Below, one piece after another: positions 40,201 through 47,947 of a DNA stretch of 64,000 bases (position 1 is the stretch's first letter; each line of letters opens with the position of its first letter). Location: the NCBI RefSeq assembly GCF_029688845.1, contig NZ_JARUKW010000003.1:1-64000 (forward strand), given 5' to 3'. The notes under the pieces are model-generated. The model searched no databases, had not been told where the DNA came from, and was given only the letters and a program-made list of their open reading frames with translations. The DNA comes from Natronococcus sp. A-GB1. Lineage in GTDB: Archaea; Halobacteriota; Halobacteria; Halobacteriales; Natrialbaceae. The translations under genes were made by a program, and so were the position numbers.

Positions 40201-40825
40201 GCGCCTCGTTGTCGAAGGAGAGCTCCGCCTCGGCCCGGCGCTCGAGCCAGTGGACGAACTCCTGGCAGAGCTCGAGGGTTCGGGTCTCGGGAAGTCGGTT
40301 CCTGAGATCGTCGGGGGTGACGTCCTCCCGGCTCATCGTCGCCACGAATCGATCGACGGCGTCGGCCAGGTCGGTCGGCGAGCCGTCGCCGACGCTGGTC
40401 GCCGCGAACGCGTACTCCCGTTCGGCGAGCAGCCGGCCGACGATCCGGCGACGTTTGCGCTCGGTCACCACCTCGAACTCGGGGGAGTAGCCGAGGTAGT
40501 AGGCATACTCCCGGACGAGCCGGTGACACAGCGAGTGATACGTCGAGACGGTGATCGCGGCTGCGACGTCTGGCTCGAGCCGGTCGGCGACGGCCTCGCG
40601 GATGCTCGCGGCGGCCTCGTTGGCGAAGGTGACGACGAGCACGTCCTCGGGATCGACGGCGCCGCGTTCGATCGCCCGCTCGATCCGCATGAGCATCGTC
40701 GTCGTCTTCCCCGTTCCGGCGCCCGCGTCGACGGACGTACAGGCTCGATCGCTCTCGATGACCGCTCGCTGACTACCCCGGGGCTCGAGCGTTTCGGGGT
40801 CGCCGGGCGGACTCGAGCTATCCAT
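37211..40825 (-). CDS. AddA/UvrD-like helicase with C-terminal Fe-S nuclease
   Basis: A 1204-residue SF1A DNA helicase-nuclease, the third gene of the operon. Helicase motifs are complete: Q19 in GSQRAVI, Walker A DAGAGTGKTTT (K40), motif II YCDEFQDTD, motif III AIGDKDQAIYGWRG, ELNFRSRQEI, motif V MTVHQAKGLEFD and motif VI VALTRAENHLF. The C-terminal PD-(D/E)XK domain has SYTAMESYEACTRK, GSVFHDVAEEAF, GYVDTI and AVLDYKAT. It ends with C1180-x2-C1183-x6-C1190; with the earlier Cys these could bind an AddB/Cas4-type [4Fe-4S] cluster. It should unwind and cut DNA ends for recombination. ATG 40825 overlaps the previous gene by 8 bp. Confidence 0.92.
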   Translation of the reverse strand: MDSSSPPGDPETLEPRGSQRAVIESDRACTSVDAGAGTGKTTTMLMRIERAIERGAVDPEDVLVVTFANEAAASIREAVADRLEPDVAAAITVSTYHSLCHRLVREYAYYLGYSPEFEVVTERKRRRIVGRLLAEREYAFAATSVGDGSPTDLADAVDRFVATMSREDVTPDDLRNRLPETRTLELCQEFVHWLERRAEAELSFDNEALRYFNREEHLEAAREGLVEYGTLISYCREKIAEAPAVFREDDVVRDIDAYLRILQRCVTNAYEALSLEEPTTKQLPRALFGNRIGGTGTERIEQTPFGRLKHYVEFLRLARHYTEVYADYHATLERERAFDFDELVRTATDLLADEAVADEITGQWEQVYCDEFQDTDATQFELIAELTDGPDRPDLLAIGDKDQAIYGWRGTDRRGLDRLAERYDDHAGIELELNFRSRQEILELTNRCAYADGSKTLREDGREPGTYDRENPPDRVVKVESDEIDDPTADQVATTVSRLLNGACENVPERSLGDIAVIVRTNRHARLVADELRDRQIPHEVSGSPRGEISPGTRTLLSYLRVLVEPDADVHLRRVLLYRYRLPETDLATLQSRSGSLYDAVFDVDADDLEATTELEQARTHLERLASLRDVYPLSGLLTRLRELTRLEWFLTSEERRQLERIDRFVERYDAESVVRTLSTEFVDALESTLRGGSAERDRGTSSDDRVDVMTVHQAKGLEFDIVLVPYLSDEEWCVEHDYARRARTRLLAATLEEDVASPLSADIAAETVGEEWRVLHVALTRAENHLFVFGSEYDYDGDEGELAVSTADACLDPAIEWSVAGERMELWSTLSESFESVRETYPRTVVDRTDELAVAADERPGTITYYAGYEDRSVEPLETREAIETVHELGRLLRNGTLLPAADASSEEPSIRVPRERRAGSLTADTSRFPLEALSGDGRLPVAMRHSYTAMESYEACTRKHYLEHVVRAIDDPPAGGGGIDESGAAPRVVGSVFHDVAEEAFHRGYESRADWREAAVRQLTARDLLEHREAVLACVDRYFEATAPGVDSPTADWETLAAELPFALADVAGIDGDVVGYVDTIRRLPDSAGGGLAVLDYKATATRIDPEKATQLALYARACDSRFDEPIAAVGYVYVGGVDGPRVDLFEPEALPSWESVRETLEGVDDPSYRETTPGEHCRHCAHRSLGCAPAEYVPDVAADDD

Positions 40826-41828
40826 CGAAGCGCACCTCCGCGGCGAGGCAGTCCTGGCAGCCGACGGCGTACTCACAGTCGGGGCACGATTCCGAGGCGA
40901 TCTCGTCCCACCGTGGGGTCGGATCGAACGACCCCGCGAGGACGTCGCCCGCCACGTCGACGAGTTGCGAGTCGACCGTCTCGTTGCGGTGTTCGTGCGT
41001 CATCGCGTAGGTGTGGTGGTCGATGTAGACGTCGGTGAGGTCGGTGGGCTCGACGGTCGCGTCGACAGTGTCTTGAACCCAGTTGACCGCGGTTCGGTGC
41101 CGATCGGCGAGAGGGACCTGCACGTACCGGCAGGTCTTCGCCTCGAGCCCGAGGCGCTCCCGGAGCCGGCGGAGCCCGTCGACGACGACGCTCGTCTCGA
41201 GCAGGGCGCCGACCGCCCGCGGTTCGAACGCGTCGGACCCGGAATCGAAGTGGTCGACGAACAGCGCGGCGACGTCGCCCTCCCAGTCCGAGCGGTAGCG
41301 CAGGAGTCCGAGCGGCGCGAGCGTCGGGACGAAGTTGACCCCGACGAGGCTCGCCTCCTCGAGGGTGACGTAGTCGACGGTCGCGTCGATCCGGACCCGT
41401 TCGCGGTCGCTTTCCTCCGGCAGCGAGCGTGTACTCGCGAGCGGAAGCGCGGGTCCGACGAGTTCGGTCGCGGACGCCTCGAGGCGCTCGATTCCGGTTG
41501 CGTGGTCGGTGCCGACCGCCTCGAGGTACCCCTCGAGGACCGCATCCAAAACCGCCCGCTCGTGGTTCCGCTGGCTCCGCGAGTGGAACGGCTCGTCGTG
41601 GCCGGCCCACAGCTCCAAGAGCCGATCTCCGGCGATCTCCTCGAGTCGCTCCCGATCGGTCGCACCGGAGCGCAGCGCCGTACAGATCGCCTCCCGAAGG
41701 AGGTCGACCCGATCGCGCGAGGCGTCGTCGGTCTCGCCCTCGAGCCCGTGAACGTGTGCGAACTCGTAGCGTCGGGGACAGTGCAGGTACGTCTCGAGGC
41801 CGTCGGCCGTCAGCGTCGGCTCACTCAT
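40818..41828 (-). CDS. Cas4/AddB-like Fe-S protein with degenerate nuclease site
   Basis: A 336-residue protein. LETYLHCPRRYEFAHV near the start (C17) and SCPDCEYAVGCQDC at the end (C315, C318, C324, C327) are the cysteine arrangement of Cas4 and AddB nuclease domains, binding [4Fe-4S]. The nuclease core shows RIDATVDYVTLEE, but the strand where DYK or DxK should stand reads SLVGVNFVPTLAP, so the catalytic pair seems lost. It overlaps its upstream neighbour (41821-41828) and its downstream neighbour (40818-40825) by 8 bp each. It probably gives the complex structure and DNA binding. I see no cas genes, so a CRISPR role is unlikely. Confidence 0.78.
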   Translation of the reverse strand: MSEPTLTADGLETYLHCPRRYEFAHVHGLEGETDDASRDRVDLLREAICTALRSGATDRERLEEIAGDRLLELWAGHDEPFHSRSQRNHERAVLDAVLEGYLEAVGTDHATGIERLEASATELVGPALPLASTRSLPEESDRERVRIDATVDYVTLEEASLVGVNFVPTLAPLGLLRYRSDWEGDVAALFVDHFDSGSDAFEPRAVGALLETSVVVDGLRRLRERLGLEAKTCRYVQVPLADRHRTAVNWVQDTVDATVEPTDLTDVYIDHHTYAMTHEHRNETVDSQLVDVAGDVLAGSFDPTPRWDEIASESCPDCEYAVGCQDCLAAEVRFDG

Positions 41829-43983
41829 TGCGAATCACCTCGCCCGCCGCGAACTCGAACTGCGAGCGGATCGCTTCCGCGAGTACGGGGTCGAGATCGT
41901 CGTCGGCGAGCAGCAGGGCGATCTCCTCGAACAGTTCCTCGGTCTCGCCGAGGTCGGCCTGCCCCCCGGTGCTCGCCTCCCGGAGGACGCGCTCGAGCTC
42001 CCCGCGAGGCTGTGCGAGCAGCGCCTCGGTCGCGGCCGCTTCGCCGCGGATCCGCGCCGTGCCGGTGTCGGCGTCCGCGAGAGAGAGTCCCGGTGTGTCG
42101 GCGACAAGCTGCAGGTAGCGCAACTCCTCGTGGGTCCGTCGGAGCCCGCCCGAACCCCGCTCGTACGAACAGCAGTACAGCCGCGACCGGGCCGCGCGGG
42201 TTGCCAGCGCGAGCCGACGCCGCGAGCGCTGGGCGTGGTAGGCGTCGAAAGGGTTAGTCACCTCGCTCGGGTCCGCGACAGGCGCGAACGTGTCGGCGAC
42301 CGTCTCCGGGGAGGGATCCGTCACGGCGGGATAGTTCGGCATCGACTCGAGCCACGCCCGCGGGAACAGCCGCGTGAGGTGTCCGTCGCCGGGGTAGTGG
42401 TCGTCGAGCAGGTCGAGCAGGAAGACGGCCTCCCGAGAGTCGTATTTCAGGTCGTCGGCCGCACAGACGGCGACGCCCCCGGTCGGCGGACGGGTCTCGA
42501 CCGCGTGGACGTAGGGGGCGTCGTACCGAATCGTTCGACGGAGCATCCGACGGAGCCCCCGCCAGTCGGGGCCGACCAGATCCGTCTCCTCGACGAAGCC
42601 GGCGATCTCGAGTACGCGCTCGACGCTCGCGAACTGTTCGCGGGCGTCGACCCAGGACTCCTCGCGGGCGATCCGTCCCTTGAGGTCCGTGCGCTCGATC
42701 CAGCGCTCGAGCGAGGCCGCGACGCTCGAGTCCGTGCAGGCCTCGAGCAGCGACCGATCGAACTCGGGGACGCGAGCGCGGAGTCGGTTCGTCGAGTCAT
42801 CGTCCTCGAGGGGGCGGGCGCCGCGTTCCCGGCGGGCCTGGAGCGTGACGAACGCGTAGAGCTCGTTGACGACGGGGTCCTCCGCGAGCGAGGGCGTGCC
42901 GATCGTCGCCGTCGGGATTCCGGCCTCGCGGAGCCGGCGTCTGGTCTGGGGAACGCGTTCGATTCGGGGGACCGCGACCGCGAACTCGTCGTAGCTCCAT
43001 CCGTGGCGATCCCGAAGGGCCTGGATCTCCCGGGCGACAGTCCGGACCTGCTCGCGGGCGGTGCGGGTGCGGATCCGTTCGGCGCGTCCGGTCTCGGCCT
43101 CGGACGCGGGCTCGCCAGCTCCGTCGGCCGTCGGCGCCTCGCCAGTCGCGAGAAACCGCGTGATCGCGCGGTGGGGCTGGGCGTCCTCGTCGCTGGGTTC
43201 GAAGGGCTCGATCTCGAGACCCGTCTCGCTCGCGATCGACTCGACGGTTCCGGGCTCGACCCCGGTGCGCTCGACGCTGGCGTGGCGCTGGCCGAGACAG
43301 ACCAGCTCGGCGTCGTCGGTGAGGGCGGCAAGATACCGCCGATCGAGCCGGCGGAACTCCTCGAATTCGACGGCCAGGACGGCGTCGAAGGAATCGGTGA
43401 CCCGCCCGCGAACGCCGTCCGCGTCGTCCTCGAGCAGGGAGACCGCCCGCGGGACCACGTCGGCCCGCTCGACGTACCCTCGCTGCTCGAGCACCTGATG
43501 GAAGCGGTCGTTCATGGCGTACAGAAAGGCCAGACAGTCGTGGGGGTCCTCGAGGTCGTCGAGCCGAAGCCGCTGGCGGGTCGCGCCCAGCAGCAGCTGG
43601 CCGACGTCGCGGGCGAATCCGTCGCGGTCGGCCGCGCGCTCGAGGTAGTCGGGAATATCGCGGCTGGCGCCGTCGATCACCAGCGAGATGAGCTCGATCC
43701 GCTCCTCGTACTCGAGGCGGTCGAGGGTCGGATCGTAGGCCTCGATCGCCTTCGAGGCGTGTTCGGGGAGAGACTCGACGCGGGGCGAGCGGGGCGCGTC
43801 GTCGGTGCCGAGTGCCTCGGCGAGTCGGTCGAGGCCCGTCGGGTGTCGCTTGAGCACGAGGACGTTCCGATCTCCGTGGCGTGGGGCCAGCTCCGCGTAC
43901 AGTTCGGTCGCGGCCGCGAGCGGGTCGCTCTCGGGACCGGGGAGCAGCTTGCAGGAACCGGAGAGACGGGGCGGCGAAGACAT
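41821..43983 (-). CDS. AddB-like inactivated UvrD-type helicase
   Basis: A 720-residue protein and the first gene of the operon. Its N-terminus (SCKLLPGPESDPLAAATELY) occupies the place of Walker A but lacks GKT/GKS, so ATP binding there seems lost. Later parts keep a helicase shape: VAVPRIERVPQTRRRLREAG, AADDLKYDSREAVFLLDLLDDHYPG in the place of motif V, and RRRLALATRAARSRLYCCSY in the place of motif VI. This matches AddB, whose helicase part is inactive and scans for Chi. The usual AddB nuclease domain is missing and is apparently encoded by the next gene. ATG 43983 was chosen over a TTG just before it. Confidence 0.78.
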   Translation of the reverse strand: MSSPPRLSGSCKLLPGPESDPLAAATELYAELAPRHGDRNVLVLKRHPTGLDRLAEALGTDDAPRSPRVESLPEHASKAIEAYDPTLDRLEYEERIELISLVIDGASRDIPDYLERAADRDGFARDVGQLLLGATRQRLRLDDLEDPHDCLAFLYAMNDRFHQVLEQRGYVERADVVPRAVSLLEDDADGVRGRVTDSFDAVLAVEFEEFRRLDRRYLAALTDDAELVCLGQRHASVERTGVEPGTVESIASETGLEIEPFEPSDEDAQPHRAITRFLATGEAPTADGAGEPASEAETGRAERIRTRTAREQVRTVAREIQALRDRHGWSYDEFAVAVPRIERVPQTRRRLREAGIPTATIGTPSLAEDPVVNELYAFVTLQARRERGARPLEDDDSTNRLRARVPEFDRSLLEACTDSSVAASLERWIERTDLKGRIAREESWVDAREQFASVERVLEIAGFVEETDLVGPDWRGLRRMLRRTIRYDAPYVHAVETRPPTGGVAVCAADDLKYDSREAVFLLDLLDDHYPGDGHLTRLFPRAWLESMPNYPAVTDPSPETVADTFAPVADPSEVTNPFDAYHAQRSRRRLALATRAARSRLYCCSYERGSGGLRRTHEELRYLQLVADTPGLSLADADTGTARIRGEAAATEALLAQPRGELERVLREASTGGQADLGETEELFEEIALLLADDDLDPVLAEAIRSQFEFAAGEVIRNE

Positions 43984-44009
43984 CAACGGTACCGACTATG
44001 TCCGATTCC

Positions 44010-44019
44010 GTACTTAAAC
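44010..44019 (-). promoter_or_regulatory. TATA-like box of the helicase-nuclease operon
   Basis: GTTTAAGTAC on the minus strand lies about 27-36 bp before ATG 43983. It points to a leaderless transcript covering the three overlapping genes. Confidence 0.5.
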
Positions 44020-44048
44020 CTGCGCCGTCCGATCGACACGCGTTGGCC

Positions 44049-44068
44049 GGTTGGCCAACCCTTATGAA
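44049..44068 (+). promoter_or_regulatory. CBS-gene promoter with GGTTGGCCAACC palindrome
   Basis: The perfect 12-bp palindrome GGTTGGCCAACC (44049-44060) abuts CTTATGAA (44061-44068), which lies about 25 bp before the CBS-gene ATG and is a plausible TATA box. The palindrome covers the BRE position, where a repressor could act. It also lies between two divergent promoters. Confidence 0.5.
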
Positions 44069-44089
44069 TTACAGTACCAATCGCCCCGT

Positions 44090-44497
44090 ATGGACGATAT
44101 TTTCGTCGCGCGAGTGATGTCGACCGATCTGCAGATGGTAACACCGGAAACGCTCGTCGAGGACGCGGGACAGATAATGCGTGATCACGGCGTAGGATCA
44201 GTCATCGTCGTCGACGAGGAGAACCGCCTCGAGGGGATCCTGACGACGACCGACTTCGTCGACATCGTCGCCGAGAGCCAGCCGAAGGCCGAGACCTCCG
44301 TGTCGCGGTATATGACCACGGACGTCATCACGACCGACGCTCAGGCGGGGATCCGCGACGCCGCGGATCTCATGGTCGAACACGGCTTTCACCACCTTCC
44401 CGTCGTCGATGACGAGGAGGGAGTCATCGGTATCGTAACGACGACGGACCTGACCGCCTACCTCTCGCGGGTGCAGTCGCCGAGCCCCGAGGCGTAG
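44090..44497 (+). CDS. Two-CBS-domain protein
   Basis: A 135-residue protein made of one Bateman module: CBS1 at about 5-60 (VMSTDLQMVTPETLVEDAGQ, IVVDEENRLEGILTTTD) and CBS2 at about 72-128 (YMTTDVITTDAQAGIRDAAD, LPVVDDEEGVIGIVTTTD). Such modules bind adenine nucleotides or S-adenosyl compounds and sense energy state. No effector domain is attached, so it must act on a partner or as a ligand sink. Start 44090 was chosen because a TATA-like box lies 25 bp upstream; the 13-codon extension would include it. The gene is divergent from the helicase-nuclease operon, 106 bp apart, which may only be chance. Confidence 0.9.
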   Translation: MDDIFVARVMSTDLQMVTPETLVEDAGQIMRDHGVGSVIVVDEENRLEGILTTTDFVDIVAESQPKAETSVSRYMTTDVITTDAQAGIRDAADLMVEHGFHHLPVVDDEEGVIGIVTTTDLTAYLSRVQSPSPEA

Positions 44498-44776
44498 TCG
44501 CCCCCGTTTCGTTCTCGGTCGGTAGGGTACCGCCGGCGGACCGACCGGGTAGCGCCGCGACTTCCTCTCGTCTCGAACGGCCCGGTCGCTCGAGGCGTTC
44601 GCGTTACGGACCGCAGGGTACGACACTAAACTGAGTTTCGGCAGAGATGGATTTTCCGCCTCCGGCATAAATTTTGCCGAGCTTTTCAGAAATAGATGTG
44701 GGCGGCAACACGTATCGGAACGCCCGCACCTGCACTGGGTAGGGAGTCGGCACCCGCGTCGCCGACCGCTCGAACC

Positions 44777-46129
44777 ATGGACCGACGCACCTTCATCACG
44801 GCAAGCGGCGTATCGCTCGGCACCATCGCGCTCGGCTCCGTCGCGACGGCGACGGAAGCGACCGACCGGTTCCTCGTCGATCGCTCGAGCCTGCGCGACG
44901 AGGACCGCCTCGAGATCGTCCACGAGCTGGCGCCGGTGGACCTGCTGGTCGTCCGATCCAGCGAGGACGAACTCGAGAACCAGGGGGCCGAGTTCGCCCC
45001 CGACGTCCGACTCGAGACGGACGGTTATCGGCCGGCTCGACGGCGAGAGCTCGAGTCGGCCGTGGCGGGCGACGAGGACCTGTCCGACTACCAGTGGGAC
45101 AAAGCTGATCAGGGCGTTCCGGAGGCTCACGACTACACTCGCGGCGAGGGGACTCGAGTCGCGATCATCGACACGGGGATCGCCGCGGGCCACCCGGACC
45201 TCGAGGACCAGGTCAACCTCGAGCTCTCGCGGAACTTCACGGACGACGAGTACGGCGTCGGGGAGCCCTACAGCGGGAGCCACGGGACACACGTTGCGGG
45301 TATCGTCGGTGCGAACGACGACGGGACGGGGGTCGTCGGCTCGGCGCCTGGAACCGAACTCGTCGATCTGCGGGTGTTTGCCGCCAATCCGGCGAGCGCG
45401 GATCGGGCGGAGCTCCCGCCGTCGCACCTGGGCGACGCGTTCCAGAGCTCCGTGCTCGCGGCACTGGTCTACGCGGCCGAGATCGGTTGCGACGCCGCCA
45501 ACCTCAGCCTCGGCTGGACGTGGCTGATGCGATCCGAGGGGGCGGGCGAACTCTGGGGGAGGGCCCACCAGCGCGTCGGGACGTACGCGAGACGGCAGGG
45601 GACGCTCCACACCCACGCCTCGGGCAACTGGGGTGAGAGCATCCAGTTCAACCAGGACGAGACCGACTCCTCGGAGACCGCCGGCGGGATCACGACGAGC
45701 TCGACGGGACCGATCGGGTTCGCTCCAGACACCGGCGAGTACGACGCTCCGCCCTACACGCCCTCGACGTATACGACCCACGGGGTCGGCGCGATCGATC
45801 TCGCCGCACCCGGCGGGCAGGGTGGCGAGTACGACCACGACGACGTGTTGAACGCGATCGCGGTGCCGGAGTTCGACGACGACGGCGAGTACCAGGGCGC
45901 CGAGTACGGCTACGACTGGCTGGCCGGCACCTCGATGGCCGCTCCGCAGGTTGCGGGTGCCGTCGCGCTCGTCAGGAGCGTCGACGAACGGGCGAACGCC
46001 AACCAGGTGCGGACGACCCTCGAGCGTACCGCCTCGGTGCCCGACGAGTACGAGCGCAAGTACTACGGCCGGGGCTACCTCGACACGCTGGCGGCGGTCG
46101 AGGACACGGCGGGTCCGGGTCGGTCGTAG
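44777..46129 (+). CDS. Tat-exported subtilisin-like serine protease (S8)
   Basis: A 450-residue secreted protease. The signal is MDRRTFITASGVSLGTIALG, a Tat motif with a hydrophobic core. A propeptide-like region spans about 28-110 and would be removed on activation. The catalytic triad is D132 (VAIIDTGIA), H169 (GSHGTHVAG) and S386 (AGTSMAAPQVAG); N284 in HASGN is the oxyanion residue. The LAAPGG stretch near 340 is also family-like. Its similarity in plan to halolysins is clear, but it has no long C-terminal extension. It stands alone, with a 280-bp upstream region containing an AT-rich run at 44645-44695. Confidence 0.93.
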   Translation: MDRRTFITASGVSLGTIALGSVATATEATDRFLVDRSSLRDEDRLEIVHELAPVDLLVVRSSEDELENQGAEFAPDVRLETDGYRPARRRELESAVAGDEDLSDYQWDKADQGVPEAHDYTRGEGTRVAIIDTGIAAGHPDLEDQVNLELSRNFTDDEYGVGEPYSGSHGTHVAGIVGANDDGTGVVGSAPGTELVDLRVFAANPASADRAELPPSHLGDAFQSSVLAALVYAAEIGCDAANLSLGWTWLMRSEGAGELWGRAHQRVGTYARRQGTLHTHASGNWGESIQFNQDETDSSETAGGITTSSTGPIGFAPDTGEYDAPPYTPSTYTTHGVGAIDLAAPGGQGGEYDHDDVLNAIAVPEFDDDGEYQGAEYGYDWLAGTSMAAPQVAGAVALVRSVDERANANQVRTTLERTASVPDEYERKYYGRGYLDTLAAVEDTAGPGRS

Positions 46130-46436
46130 GCGGCGAGCCGAACGGCCGGAACGGTGGCAGCCGCCTCGAGCGATCACTTCGGGCGCGTCGGGACTCGGCA
46201 ATATTTGGCAAACAGCTATCGTTTATTTCTCTCGCAGAGAGAACCCAGAACGGTCCCGGCGTCAGAGATACGTAGTGTCGTCCTCCACCCACCAGCACGG
46301 GGTCCGTTCCCCGTTGTTCTCGAGCGTCGAGCCGCTGCCGTCCCGCGATCGGAGCCGACGACTGCGCTCGAGCGCTCGCCGCCCGTTTTGCCCGTGTCCT
46401 GGGATTGATACGTGTCGGCGGTAGAGGAGGACGACG
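46130..46436. other. Gene-free gap
   Basis: These 307 bp hold several overlapping frames with basic, Ser/Arg-rich composition and none looks real. AATATTTGGC and TCGTTTATTT at 46200-46225 form a short AT-rich patch that might be a promoter, but no gene starts 25-40 bp downstream. Confidence 0.3.
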
Positions 46437-46667
46437 ATGGCCGACGGTGATCACCGAGCCAGTAAAACGGGGGGTATCGAGGTCGAATTCGAACTCGAGT
46501 GGGGCGATCAGCGGGGGGAGACGCTGGTCCGAACCTTCGAACGCGTGACGATCCTCGAGTCGGGGTGGCTCCGAGGGAGCGAGCCATTCGATGGATGCGG
46601 CGTGCGGTACTATCCGTCGGATCGGGTGTTGGATATTCGCTCGGATGGGTTTGCAGGAACTGACTGA
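46437..46667 (+). CDS. Small hypothetical protein
   Basis: A 76-residue acidic frame (MADGDHRASKTGGIEVEFEL) with beta-strand-like pattern (RTFERVTILESGW, GCGVRYYPSDRVLDI) and no signal peptide. GAGGACGACG precedes the ATG and could help ribosome binding. The composition suits a haloarchaeal protein better than the overlapping frames do, but no family is recognised, so it is only a likely gene. Confidence 0.5.
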   Translation: MADGDHRASKTGGIEVEFELEWGDQRGETLVRTFERVTILESGWLRGSEPFDGCGVRYYPSDRVLDIRSDGFAGTD

Positions 46668-46793
46668 AGGAGGTCCTGCCGACACACTCGTTTTCCGTCC
46701 CGACGGAGGCCACACGTTTGTGAACGCCTTCCCGAGCCGTGTCGTCCTGGACTCGCCCAATGATCGTCCTCGCTCCGTCGCCGAAAAGCGAGA

Positions 46794-47432
46794 TCAGATA
46801 CTCCCAGGATAGTCACCGTGCGTTCGGTAGTGGGAGACGACCTTGACGAAGGCGCCGACGTGTAGAGCCACGATGACGACGATGGTAGCCGTGTACAGGA
46901 GATGGAGCGGATCTGCCGGCAGCGTTCTGTCCGGAGCGAAGACCTGATCGTAGATGTGAATCGTCAGAAGCCAGAACATAACGTACGTGCCGTGGCTCTG
47001 GTGCCATTTCCAGGCTTTCGGTCCCATGAACTGGTAGGCTGCGTTGTTCGAGGTGAGTGCCAAAATCACGGCGATCATCACCCCGACGATAGCGGCAAAC
47101 GCCCAGGCACTCATACCGACGACAAAGTCGATCACGGCCCAACCCATGGAATCGAACACGGCGACGACGTGCACCAGCGACCAGATCACGAACCAGATCC
47201 CCAGTTCGGACCGCCAGTTCAACGGGAAGTTGCCGGAGAACTGCTGGTTGATCGACGGCCAGAGCTTCATCAGCGGCCCGATGATCATGACCAAAAACAG
47301 GAGAAACCACGGGACGGCGGCGATTATCCGCGGTAAGGCGTAGCCTGCTGCCCACAGGAGTATCGCCATCGCGACGCTGATGCCGACGACGGCAGCGTGG
47401 TGCTTGCTTCGGTTGAACGGATCAACTGTCAT
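46794..47432 (-). CDS. Ferric reductase-like transmembrane (cytochrome b-type) protein
   Basis: A 212-residue integral membrane protein with about six helices. Its plan (WFVIWSLVHVVAVFDS, WKWHQSHGTYVMFWLLTIHIYDQVF, IVVIVALHVGAFVKVVSHY) resembles the ferric reductase-like/YedZ (MsrQ) domain, in which His pairs hold haem b across the membrane. His residues sit in helices near 80, 148, 160 and 190, as expected. It starts 50 bp after the lipoprotein ferredoxin gene and is surely in the same operon, which suggests that the pair moves electrons through the membrane to or from the outer surface. No methionine-sulfoxide reductase (MsrP) is adjacent. Confidence 0.8.
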   Translation of the reverse strand: MTVDPFNRSKHHAAVVGISVAMAILLWAAGYALPRIIAAVPWFLLFLVMIIGPLMKLWPSINQQFSGNFPLNWRSELGIWFVIWSLVHVVAVFDSMGWAVIDFVVGMSAWAFAAIVGVMIAVILALTSNNAAYQFMGPKAWKWHQSHGTYVMFWLLTIHIYDQVFAPDRTLPADPLHLLYTATIVVIVALHVGAFVKVVSHYRTHGDYPGSI

Positions 47433-47482
47433 CGTTCGAGTCTCGGTCGGGGTTCATCTGTCGGTGAGAACTGAACACGGTG

Positions 47483-47947
47483 TTAGGCATCGTCCGAATG
47501 CGTAACCTCGAGTTCGGCACCGTCTCGTGGATACGCAACGCAGGTCAACAGCCACCCGTCGGCGATCTGGTTCTCATCGAGGTACTCGTTTCCATCGTGG
47601 CTGACGACGTCGGTGGCGTCCCCGTCGTATCTCGCGGTACACTCGCCGCAGCTCCCGACTTCACACGAGTACGGGATGTCCACGTCCGCCTCGAGAGCCG
47701 GATACAACAGTTCCTCGGTCTCCTCGATCGTCACCTCGGTCTCCGTTCCGTCCTCGAGGAAGACGATGTCGTGTGCCGCAGCGTCCTCCGCTTCGTCGTC
47801 GGTTTCGTCATCCAGACAGCCACTGAGCGCGATACTCCCAGCGCTTCCCGCCGCGAGCAGGACGCGTCGACGCTCGAGGTCGAACCGCGCTTTCACCGGG
47901 CAGGACGAGGCGTCCGCTCGAGCGGAGCTGGGTGGTGAGTCGGTCAT
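47483..47947 (-). CDS. Lipoprotein [2Fe-2S] ferredoxin
   Basis: A 154-residue protein. RRRVLLAAG at about 27-35 is a Tat motif, and IALSGC provides a lipobox with C44, so the mature protein should be lipid-anchored outside the cell. An acidic linker (45-60) leads to a plant-type ferredoxin fold with cluster ligands C95, C100, C103 and C136 (CEVGSCGEC then LLTC). Cytoplasmic haloarchaeal ferredoxins are much more acidic and lack a signal, so this one is built for export. It is the first gene of an operon with a ferric reductase-like membrane protein and is its likely electron partner. Confidence 0.86.
   Translation of the reverse strand: MTDSPPSSARADASSCPVKARFDLERRRVLLAAGSAGSIALSGCLDDETDDEAEDAAAHDIVFLEDGTETEVTIEETEELLYPALEADVDIPYSCEVGSCGECTARYDGDATDVVSHDGNEYLDENQIADGWLLTCVAYPRDGAELEVTHSDDA

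Noticed and set aside
40818-41828. Cas4 of a CRISPR-Cas system
   Set aside because: No cas1, cas2, effector gene or repeat array is present, and the gene is locked between two helicase-related genes by 8-bp overlaps.
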